Positions 7,702 through 14,384 of a DNA stretch of 19,489 bases are shown here, piece after piece. Origin of the DNA: Lachnospiraceae bacterium UBA5902. GTDB taxonomy: Bacteria > Bacillota > Clostridia > Lachnospirales > Lachnospiraceae. The stretch lies in contig DJEI01000012.1 of the NCBI GenBank assembly GCA_002431865.1, forward strand, positions 1 through 19,489. Direction: 5' to 3'. How positions within the stretch are numbered: the first letter of the stretch is position 1; every line of letters begins with the position of its first letter. The position numbers were made by a program, and so were the translations under genes. The notes beneath the pieces were generated by a model. That model was not told the DNA's origin, ran no database searches, and worked only from the letters and a program-made list of their open reading frames with translations.

Positions 7702-9465
7702 TCATAGTCTTTTTCTTTTGCCAATGACTATGGTACCGGTCAATGCACCACATCCGACGAACAGCAGCACAGCCCACAGAACCGGATTGCCGGTATCGCC
7801 AGTCTTCGGGCTTGCCGTTTCGCCTGTGTCCGGGCTTGTCGTTTCGCCTGTGTCCGGGCTTGTCATTTCTCCGGTGTTTGGCTTATTATCACCCGGCGTT
7901 GTTGTCGTAGAGTTGGACTTCCAGGCTGCCTCATAGGTGGCGTTGCCCGTCACTGTGGCTGCAACCGCAGGCTTCCATCCAACAAAGGTATAGCCCTTGC
8001 GAGTCGGTGTACCATCGAATGCAGGCGTAGCCTTGCCGGACTCTACCGTGTAAGTTTGATCCTTAAAGATTTCTTCGCCATCCACACCGTCAGTGTAGGT
8101 AACAGTGTACTTCTCGGCTGGAGTCGTGCCGCCTGCTTCGGGCGTCATAGTCAGGTCGGTGAGTACCCACATGGTGCCGTCAGAACCGTCACTGGTATCG
8201 CCTTCGTATCGCTTGTAATTCACAAATTCGCCGTTGATCTTCAACTTGGTGTCCGGTCCGAATACATAGCGGTCGCCATAAATTGTCGTTACATACACAC
8301 CGTAATGATAGGTTTTCCCAGCTTCTAAAGCGGTGATTTTGTTTTCATAAAAATTACCGAAGTCGGTAGACATCGCTCCGGTCGTGCTATCCAGCTCCCA
8401 CCACTCGCAACGGTAGGCGTAGTTTGCACCATCGGGCACATTGCCAGTGAATACAGGCTTGTCGCCGTCCTTAAAGCTGACGGTAACGCCATTAATCTCC
8501 ACCACATCAATGACGGTGACGGCAGGCATAGTAATTGTCTTAATGGAAGGAATATACATAGAACCACCCACGAAAGGTGCCGCCACTTTTTGTCCGTTCA
8601 TCGTAATAACAGTTTCGTCTGTAAAGGAATATCCGTCCTTCGGCTTCAGCATAAGAGAATACACATATTTCTTTCCGCTTTCAAATTTTGCGATGGTCGG
8701 CAACGAGCCATGAGAGCCGTTATCGGAATACCATGCAGCAACAGGCTGGTTGTTTTCAAACTGTTGCCAGCATTCATATTCAATCTCATATTTGTCCTGA
8801 TCGGCAGCCGTCACCTGTGCCGTTGCCTGCGGGGCATCGCCCGGCTGATAGTTGAATTTTGCATTTTCAATCGCTGCAGCGGTGATGATACTTTCCGCCT
8901 GACTGCTTTCCTGCACGATCAGGTCATAGGTGTAATTATGCTTCTGATATTCGTGCACATCCAGGGTTTCGGTGAAAGTACCGGTTGCATCCGGATGCTC
9001 ACTGAAATACTGCTTTGCCGCCTTTAAATCCGTGCTAAAATCAACCGGATCACCGGACGTGGGAGTGAAAGTATAAAAAGACGCAGTCTCAAAATGGTCA
9101 AGGATTGATGCCCAAGTGCCATTTTCTCTTGTAATCGTTCCCTTGGCTTGATATGGTGTTTCAATCTCGGTCTGGAGGTTTGTAAGATTGCTCCACAGCA
9201 TGCCTACACCTCCTGTCAGGAAATCCTCGGTACTTTTACTTACTTGTGTAGTTTCAACCACCGTACCATTGGAATCCTTAACAGAAACACTGGCAGTTGC
9301 ATTGACCTGCGTGTGATATGTGTGCTTGTTATCCTTGAAGTACGTTACTCCCTGCGGAAGAAAATCGTACTCTGTGGCAAACGTCGTCATCGGCGCCAGC
9401 GACATCACCATGCACAGCGTGAGCAGTGCTGTCAGCAGCTTGGTTTTTATGGTTCTTGTTTTCAT
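7702..9465 (-). CDS. Wall-anchored surface protein with InlB-type B repeat and SPKTG sorting signal
   Basis: A 587-residue protein. It has a signal peptide (MKTRTIKTKLLTALLTLCMVM...TTFATE), an unrecognised N-terminal domain, and two related roughly 90-residue domains in the middle. Each of these has the pattern aromatic-W near the start, then GKxYxY(S/G), then GYxF or YVFGP and a xxxNGxxV ending. A Listeria-Bacteroides (InlB B) repeat follows (about 452-516, KYTVTYTDG...RKGYTFVGWKP...YEAAWK), then a low-complexity spacer of tandem PxTGE units, the sorting motif SPKTGD (552-557), a membrane helix and the basic end GKRKRL. SPKTG-type signals are substrates of class B-like clostridial sortases. 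The frame opens further upstream at 9531, overlapping the previous stop, but the ATG at 9465 has AAGGAG about 9 bases ahead and gives a clean signal peptide. It is likely second in an operon with the leucine-rich-repeat gene, 62 bases away. Confidence 0.9.
   Translation of the reverse strand: MKTRTIKTKLLTALLTLCMVMSLAPMTTFATEYDFLPQGVTYFKDNKHTYHTQVNATASVSVKDSNGTVVETTQVSKSTEDFLTGGVGMLWSNLTNLQTEIETPYQAKGTITRENGTWASILDHFETASFYTFTPTSGDPVDFSTDLKAAKQYFSEHPDATGTFTETLDVHEYQKHNYTYDLIVQESSQAESIITAAAIENAKFNYQPGDAPQATAQVTAADQDKYEIEYECWQQFENNQPVAAWYSDNGSHGSLPTIAKFESGKKYVYSLMLKPKDGYSFTDETVITMNGQKVAAPFVGGSMYIPSIKTITMPAVTVIDVVEINGVTVSFKDGDKPVFTGNVPDGANYAYRCEWWELDSTTGAMSTDFGNFYENKITALEAGKTYHYGVYVTTIYGDRYVFGPDTKLKINGEFVNYKRYEGDTSDGSDGTMWVLTDLTMTPEAGGTTPAEKYTVTYTDGVDGEEIFKDQTYTVESGKATPAFDGTPTRKGYTFVGWKPAVAATVTGNATYEAAWKSNSTTTTPGDNKPNTGEMTSPDTGETTSPDTGETASPKTGDTGNPVLWAVLLFVGCGALTGTIVIGKRKRL
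7807..7878 (-). repeat. 24-bp tandem repeat (3 copies) before the sorting signal
   Basis: Three 24-bp units start at 7807, 7831 and 7855. The first two differ at one base, and the third differs from the second at four. They encode the 8-residue units PDTGETTS/PDTGETAS and a PNTGEMTS-like relative, directly ahead of the true SPKTGD motif. A decayed fourth unit may cover 7783-7806. Confidence 0.88.
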
Positions 9466-9527
9466 ATTGGCTTGCTCCTTTCTGCGGTCTATGCCGTCAT
9501 ATCTTGTTTCCTGAAGTGTCAATTGAC

Positions 9528-12077
9528 TCATTTGAAATCGTCAGGGGTATTTTCTTTCCAATGGTGACATATAATATTGCCAATAACCGCACCGCCGCTG
9601 ACAAACAGCAGGGTAATCCACAAAGCAAGGCTGCCTGCATCGCCGGTCCGCGGGCCCTGCGCCTCTGTGTTCGGTTTTGGGACGACAAGGGGCTGCGCCT
9701 CTGTGTTCGGTTTCGGACTGACAGGATTCTGCTCGGTTGTACCCGGGTTTGTGTTGACAGGCTTTGTTTCAAGAGACGCAATGGCATCCTCGATAGCCTT
9801 TGCCATTTTGTCTACTTCGGATTGCTCAGTGATGTTCTTGCCACGCACAACCGCGTTGACAGCAGCTTCCACACCGGAGAAGTCCTTGTAATCGTCTTTA
9901 TTCAGTGCATTTGCCTTGGCAATGGCTTCATCGACCTTTGTATAGTCGGCAGGCAAATATGTCATAGCAATCGTCTGCGTGTGCGTTGCTGCATCGTCCG
10001 TAACCGTGATCTTGCCACTGTATGTCTTGCAATTATCGGCCGTTACTTCCATTTGATATGTGCCTGCCACCAAATTGACCGGATTTGTTACTGCCTGACC
10101 ATTCACCTTGACAACCACATTCGTCAGTTCATCTGGCGTTACAACGAAAGAAACCGGATAGACAGCTTTTGTGATAAAATGAACATTTTTATATAGTGCA
10201 AAGTATTGAGTGCCGCTGGAAAGCAGGTCGATTTCCGCTCCTTCCGAATCTACCGCCTTCGCATAAGTCGGCTGATAGCCATCTGCGATCACAGGTACAC
10301 ATCCATCGAAAATCGCAGGGATATTATTATCATTCGTATTCTTTGCGTCGATTTCTGCTTCCTCTACGGTGAAGGTACCGTTACCGCCCATCGGGTATTT
10401 GCCGTCAGTGGTTACTTTAGCGCCGCCTTTAATCAGAATATCGCTTTGTGTCCATATGGCAGCATCCGCAGTAGAAGTGCATTTTACCTCGCCGCCGTTG
10501 ACCGTCAGCGTTCCTTCCGTATACAAAGCAGGATAATAACTTGTTGCTTCCACCTTGGATTTGATAATTTCTATTTTTCCTGCACCGTTTCCATCGCCCA
10601 TATATGCTGCATTAAAATAATCTGCACTTGAACTCAAAACAACTTCGCTATCATTTTTGACTTCCAGCTCTTTGGCATTTGCAGCGGAATAATATGCAAA
10701 AGTCCTGACCTTCGCACCATCTATGGAAATATTTCCTTTATTATATGACATAATTCCGTTTCCCTCTGCAGATTTTATATCAAGCTCCGCACCTTCGGTG
10801 ATGCTGATGTTACCATTAAGTGTGTAGAGGGCATCCCACTTCACATCGATTGTAAGCTTGCCATCGCCGATAATGTTGTAATTATCACTGCTGCCGTCCG
10901 CAAAAATTCCGCCGCCATTAGCTAAAGTAATACTGTTTGTGCCGGAAAGCTTAATCGTCAGATCAGTATCTCCAACCACTCGGATACCATATTTCGGATT
11001 TTCATCGCTTTTACCGCCTTTTGTAATTGTGGCATTGTTCAGCGTAAGGGTTTTTGTATCCGGGGCATAGCTTGCGGTTCCCTCTCCGCAGGCGATGGAG
11101 AGCTTTTCGCTTGTAAACTGCTCGCCGTCTACATACAAATCATACTTCTGAACAGCCTTGGTATATTGCAGTTTAAATGTGACGGATTGCTCCTTTCCAC
11201 AATCATACTGGTAGGTAACGAAGCCCTTGTCAGCATCCACTTTTAGCGTGTTACCACTTACGGTTCCGCCGGTCCAGCCGCTTGCTTTACTGACGTCGAA
11301 GCTTCCCGGCAAGGTGGAAAGGTCAAAGGTTCGATCCGGATCAACCTCGATTTGGTAGCCGCCTTGATAATTGTCATAATACAGATAGTTCAAGCTCGTA
11401 CCGCTGATATCCAGCGAGGTCAGCGGATTGTCAAAGCAACCCAGATCTTTCAGTCTGGCATTCTGGCTGACATCCAGCACCGTCAGCTGATTGGTATCGC
11501 ATTGCAGTTTTTCAAGATTGGTATTATGGCTGACGTCCAGAGCAGTCAGTCGGTTTTGGAAGCAGTACAGATTCTTGAGATTGGTATTTCCACTGATATT
11601 CAGCGAAGACAGTTGATTGTTGTAACAGGATAAAAGTATCAAAGCTGAATTTCCGCTGACATCCAGCGTCGTCAGCTGATTCCCATAGCATTGCAGCGTC
11701 TCCAAGGCCGTAAAATATTCGATGCCTGTAAGATCGCTGATTCCCCGTTCATAACAGTAGAGCTCCTTAACCGCAGCAATTTCTTCATCGCTTAAAATTT
11801 CGTTGCTGTCTTTGTCAAAATTTTTAACGCAATCGCGGAAATTTGCATCCGGGAAGTTGATATTGTCAATGGCAACACCAGCGTTCTGGACAGCAATGCC
11901 ACCTTCTCCTCCGCCGCTCATCTGTGCCGGAACTGCATCGGATGGTGTCTGTGGCATATTGCCCTCTTCGCCGCAGACAGGCATCTCTTCCGTCCTGTCC
12001 TCAGCAAACGCTGTAATTGGAAAAAGTGTCAATAGCATACAGCACATAAGAACTATACTGAGGATTCTTTTTTTCAT
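9528..12077 (-). CDS. Wall-anchored leucine-rich-repeat, beta-helix and FIVAR surface protein
   Basis: An 849-residue protein. It has a signal peptide (1-25, ITAFAED), a low-complexity segment, and a canonical EF-hand/dockerin-like calcium loop D88-K-D-S-N-E-I-L-S-D-E-E99. An internalin-type leucine-rich repeat array follows (about 101-235) with the 21-residue unit LxxLxCxxNxLTxLDVSxN; six units carry Cys at the same place. Next come an Ig-like linker, a long right-handed beta-helix-like region of short repeats (about 335-600), a FIVAR-type helical domain (about 712-771), a Pro/Thr spacer with a duplicated PKPNTEAQ, the motif GPRTGD (808-813) and a membrane helix. The tail after the helix, HHWKENTPDDFK, is longer and more acidic than usual. 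The start at 12077 has GGAGGT 8 bases upstream. It is the likely first gene of an operon with the 587-residue protein and is divergent from the response regulator. A role in binding or adhesion is inference from the domains. Confidence 0.92.
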   Translation of the reverse strand: MKKRILSIVLMCCMLLTLFPITAFAEDRTEEMPVCGEEGNMPQTPSDAVPAQMSGGGEGGIAVQNAGVAIDNINFPDANFRDCVKNFDKDSNEILSDEEIAAVKELYCYERGISDLTGIEYFTALETLQCYGNQLTTLDVSGNSALILLSCYNNQLSSLNISGNTNLKNLYCFQNRLTALDVSHNTNLEKLQCDTNQLTVLDVSQNARLKDLGCFDNPLTSLDISGTSLNYLYYDNYQGGYQIEVDPDRTFDLSTLPGSFDVSKASGWTGGTVSGNTLKVDADKGFVTYQYDCGKEQSVTFKLQYTKAVQKYDLYVDGEQFTSEKLSIACGEGTASYAPDTKTLTLNNATITKGGKSDENPKYGIRVVGDTDLTIKLSGTNSITLANGGGIFADGSSDNYNIIGDGKLTIDVKWDALYTLNGNISITEGAELDIKSAEGNGIMSYNKGNISIDGAKVRTFAYYSAANAKELEVKNDSEVVLSSSADYFNAAYMGDGNGAGKIEIIKSKVEATSYYPALYTEGTLTVNGGEVKCTSTADAAIWTQSDILIKGGAKVTTDGKYPMGGNGTFTVEEAEIDAKNTNDNNIPAIFDGCVPVIADGYQPTYAKAVDSEGAEIDLLSSGTQYFALYKNVHFITKAVYPVSFVVTPDELTNVVVKVNGQAVTNPVNLVAGTYQMEVTADNCKTYSGKITVTDDAATHTQTIAMTYLPADYTKVDEAIAKANALNKDDYKDFSGVEAAVNAVVRGKNITEQSEVDKMAKAIEDAIASLETKPVNTNPGTTEQNPVSPKPNTEAQPLVVPKPNTEAQGPRTGDAGSLALWITLLFVSGGAVIGNIICHHWKENTPDDFK
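9657..9728 (-). repeat. 36-bp tandem repeat (2 copies) before the sorting signal
   Basis: Two 36-bp units, 9657-9692 and 9693-9728, are identical over their first 21 bases and diverge after that. They encode two 12-residue units containing PKPNTEAQ, immediately upstream of the GPRTGD sorting motif. Confidence 0.85.
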
Positions 12078-12093
12078 TTCGCATTACCTCCTT

Positions 12094-12137
12094 CATGGCA
12101 TAAATTCGTAATTATTGTAATGGACATGGCATAAATT
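12094..12137. repeat. 13-bp direct repeat around the surface-operon start site
   Basis: CATGGCATAAATT occurs exactly at 12094-12106 and 12125-12137, 31 bp apart (about three helical turns). One copy is in the leader of the leucine-rich-repeat gene, and the other is just upstream of its candidate -10. The second copy runs into the 12-bp palindrome AATTGCGCAATT (12134-12145). Either could bind a regulator; function is not shown. Confidence 0.6.
12114..12119 (-). promoter_or_regulatory. Candidate -10 element of the surface-protein operon
   Basis: TACAAT lies on the minus strand (12119-12114), about 37 bases before the leucine-rich-repeat gene's ATG. There is no good -35 at the expected distance (only TTGCGC at 18 bases), as is common for promoters that depend on a LytTR activator. 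Confidence 0.4.
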
Positions 12138-12150
12138 GCGCAATTGTCTT

Positions 12151-12182
12151 GGCACAAGCGGTCAAAAAGCGGCACAAGCGGC
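12151..12182 (-). promoter_or_regulatory. Candidate LytTR-type regulator binding sites (direct repeat)
   Basis: GGCACAAGCGG occurs at 12151-12161 and 12171-12181, with a period of 20 bp. Read on the minus strand, the sites ACCGCTTGT (12162-12154) and GCCGCTTGT (12182-12174) match the published LytTR consensus (T/A)(A/C)(C/A)GTTN(A/G)(T/C) at 8 and 7 of 9 positions. They also share the CC..TT.T.C spacing of VirR boxes. They end about 32 bases upstream of the candidate -10 of the surface operon and lie about 23 bases upstream of the regulator gene's own -35, so they could serve either side. Confidence 0.55.
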
Positions 12183-12204
12183 GGCATTTCAGGAACTGGG
12201 AGCT

Positions 12205-12232
12205 TTGATTTTTAACGTTTGAATGATATAAT
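12205..12232 (+). promoter_or_regulatory. Promoter of the two-component system
   Basis: A -35-like TTGATT (12205-12210), a 16-base spacer and a perfect -10 TATAAT (12227-12232) lie about 45 bases before the regulator's start codon. TTTGAT with a 17-base spacer is an equal reading. The spacer holds AACGTTTGA (12213-12221), a near match to a LytTR half-site, so autoregulation is possible. Confidence 0.72.
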
Positions 12233-12283
12233 AGACAGAATGTATTATTTACTGACCCTGTCATATGAAAAGGAGACCTTATT

Positions 12284-12997
12284 TTGAAAATTGTAATTGT
12301 TGAAGACGACATGCAAATGTATGAACGTCTGCAAACATACTTATATGAATTACTTGGTTCTTCTACGGAGTGTGTCTACTTTCCAAGCGGAGAATTTTTT
12401 TTGCAAGACTGGCATCCAGGCGCTTTTGATCTGATTATTCTGGATATATTTATGGATCAGCTGACCGGCATGGATGTTGCAAGAGAAATACGCAAAACTG
12501 ACCAGGAAGTACGCCTTGTGTTCAGTACAACCAGCAATGAATTTGCCAGCGAAAGCTACGACGTAAATGCCTGCTACTATCTGCACAAGCCCTTTGGAAA
12601 AGACCGGGTAAAAACCATGCTTGACCGTATCAATCTTGCACAGGTTGAAAAGATGCGTACCATTCAGCTGCCGGACGGCACAAGCGTCATTTTGCGCGAT
12701 ATTATTTACGTGGACTATGCCGCACATTGTACAGTCTTACACTGCAAGTCCGGTCGAAGCATCGGCGTGCGGGCAAATTTCTCGGAAGTCGAAGCGCTGT
12801 TATCCGACTATCCATATTTTTTCATTCCATCAAAAGGACTGATTGTCAATTTTTATGAGGTTTCCGCCCAAAATGCAGACACCTTTACCATGAGTGATGG
12901 TAGTCTCATCCCCATTAGCCGGCGTAAAGCAAAAGACGTAAAAAATGCCTATTCGTCTTTTCTTTTTGAGCAGTTACGAAAAGGAGGAAAGGAATAA
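12284..12997 (+). CDS. LytTR-family response regulator
   Basis: A 237-residue regulator. The receiver domain (1-120) has the acidic pocket E7-D8-D9, phospho-acceptor D54 in LIILDIF and the conserved K101 in YLHKPF. The C-terminal LytTR DNA-binding domain (about 130-235) has the typical DIIYVDYAAH, RANFSEVEALL and the FIPSKGLIVNF...GSLIPISRRK block. This architecture matches AgrA/VirR-type activators, which bind paired direct repeats. Translation starts at a TTG (12284-12286), with AAAAGGAG about 9 bases ahead. Its stop overlaps the kinase start by one base (TAATG). Likely targets are the divergent surface-protein genes (inference from the direct repeats between them). Confidence 0.95.
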   Translation: MKIVIVEDDMQMYERLQTYLYELLGSSTECVYFPSGEFFLQDWHPGAFDLIILDIFMDQLTGMDVAREIRKTDQEVRLVFSTTSNEFASESYDVNACYYLHKPFGKDRVKTMLDRINLAQVEKMRTIQLPDGTSVILRDIIYVDYAAHCTVLHCKSGRSIGVRANFSEVEALLSDYPYFFIPSKGLIVNFYEVSAQNADTFTMSDGSLIPISRRKAKDVKNAYSSFLFEQLRKGGKE

Positions 12998-14334
12998 TGC
13001 CACCCATTTACCGAATCATGGAAGTCATTATATATTCACTGCTGAATTTTTTCCCGTTTCTTATATTGGCACTCTACCCATTCCGGCATAGTCTGCGTTT
13101 TTCCAGAGTCATTACCGGAGCTTTAATTGGTCTGCTCTCAATCATTCAGATATTGCTCGGTACATGGGTCAGCTTTGTGCCCGGAGACCATGCTGCAACA
13201 GCAAGCGCAGTCAGCACGATTCTTTATGCAGCATTCTATTTCCTTGCTGTCAGAAAACATTTCGGCAAGACTCTTTTTACCCTGCTGATGATCTCCAACC
13301 TTGCCAATCTGGCCGTGATCTCTGCAAAATGTCTGGAAGGGCTTTTCTTCCCTGCCCTGGCAGCCCAGGATTACCGTTGGTCCTTTTCCCTGATGTTGTT
13401 TGCTGTAGAAGTAGTTCTTTCCATTCCTGTTTTTCTGTATATGCGGTCGGTTTTCACACCTGCCGTAGAGAAAGAGCCCTCCGGTTTTGAATGGCGGTAT
13501 TTATGGCTGATTCCTGTAACATTTTATCTGATGTGGTACTATGTGTTCTATGGCAGCGTATCGCATTCCAGTCTGGAAATTGCCCTTCAGCCGAAAAATG
13601 CACTGTTTCTCCTGGTCATCAATGTTGGGGCATTTCTGATTTACTATGTGGTGACCCGCCTGGTTTTAGAGCAGAACAAGACTCTGGAATTACAGGAGAA
13701 AAATCATCAGCTCACAATGCAGTCATTGCAATATGAAAATTTACAGGAAAAAATAACAGATGCCCGCCGGGCAAAGCATGATGTGCGTCATCATATCGCA
13801 CTCATACAGGAATATCTGGCAGATGGAAAACTTGATGCACTACATGATTATCTTCGCAGGTACGCTCAAAGTCTGCCCGACGACTCACTTGTCCGCTTCT
13901 GCGAAAATGCTGCTGCTAATGCAATATTGCTTTATTTTGCTCAGCTGGCAAAAGATAACAATATCAACTATGTTGTCAAGGTATCAATTCCAAAGGATAT
14001 CTTCGTTTCAGACACCGATATTTCTGTTTTGTTCGGCAATCTGATTGAAAACGCACTTGAAGCATGCAGACATGAATCCGGCAATGATCCTGAAATTCAA
14101 ATTCGAGCCAGCATGACAGGTAATTCATTCTGCCTCACGGTAGACAATACTTTTTCAGGCAAACTCCGTTATGCAAATGATGGAAAACTTATTTCAACCA
14201 AGCATAAAGGATCCGGACTCGGTACGCAATCTGTGAACAGTATTGCCACGCATTACAACGGAGTCTGCCACCTGGAGGTAAAAAACGGAATGTTCTATGC
14301 TTCCGTGATGTGTAATAATAAAGAAACTTACTAA
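12997..14334 (+). CDS. GHKL-family sensor histidine kinase (AgrC-like)
   Basis: A 445-residue membrane kinase. It has roughly six transmembrane helices in residues 8-220 (for example 9-28, 37-60, 69-85, 92-110, 129-150, 168-186 and 203-222) and no separate extracellular domain. A coiled-coil linker follows (about 224-255), then the phospho-acceptor block RRAKHDVRHH (H261) and a GHKL-type ATPase with N-box NLIENALEA (N352) and GSGLGT (405-410). It is translationally coupled to the response regulator, with GGAGG 8 bases before the ATG at 12997. Relatives of this shape sense peptides or membrane signals. No AgrB- or AgrD-like gene is present here, so the signal is unknown. It is convergent with the giant surface-protein gene. 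Confidence 0.93.
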   Translation: MPPIYRIMEVIIYSLLNFFPFLILALYPFRHSLRFSRVITGALIGLLSIIQILLGTWVSFVPGDHAATASAVSTILYAAFYFLAVRKHFGKTLFTLLMISNLANLAVISAKCLEGLFFPALAAQDYRWSFSLMLFAVEVVLSIPVFLYMRSVFTPAVEKEPSGFEWRYLWLIPVTFYLMWYYVFYGSVSHSSLEIALQPKNALFLLVINVGAFLIYYVVTRLVLEQNKTLELQEKNHQLTMQSLQYENLQEKITDARRAKHDVRHHIALIQEYLADGKLDALHDYLRRYAQSLPDDSLVRFCENAAANAILLYFAQLAKDNNINYVVKVSIPKDIFVSDTDISVLFGNLIENALEACRHESGNDPEIQIRASMTGNSFCLTVDNTFSGKLRYANDGKLISTKHKGSGLGTQSVNSIATHYNGVCHLEVKNGMFYASVMCNNKETY

Positions 14335-14345
14335 AGGCAGAATGC

Positions 14346-14384
14346 AAAAAGGCGGCAACGGAGCTACGTCCGTTACCGCTTTTT
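14346..14384. terminator. Bidirectional terminator between convergent genes
   Basis: A long hairpin is formed by GGCGGCAACGGA (14351-14362) and TCCGTTACCGCT (14369-14380) with one C/A mismatch and a 6-base loop. It is flanked by AAAAA on the left and TTTTT on the right. It therefore works in both directions, ending the kinase transcript on the plus strand and the giant surface-protein transcript on the minus strand, whose stop is at 14385. Confidence 0.85.

Noticed and set aside
7783..7878. Short repeats as a CRISPR array
   Set aside because: The units are contiguous without spacers and lie in frame within a coding region.
9503..9530. TTGACA on the minus strand between the two surface genes as an internal promoter
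   Set aside because: No acceptable -10 at 16-18 bases (closest is TATGAC at 15), so co-transcription from upstream is preferred.
9466..9531. 22-residue N-terminal extension of the 587-residue surface protein starting at an ATGA overlap
   Set aside because: No ribosome site precedes 9531, and the extension would put a charged stretch before a normal signal peptide; AAGGAG fits the ATG at 9465.
12134..12145. 12-bp palindrome AATTGCGCAATT as a separate operator
   Set aside because: Short and A+T-flanked; it overlaps the 13-bp direct repeat and cannot be supported on its own.
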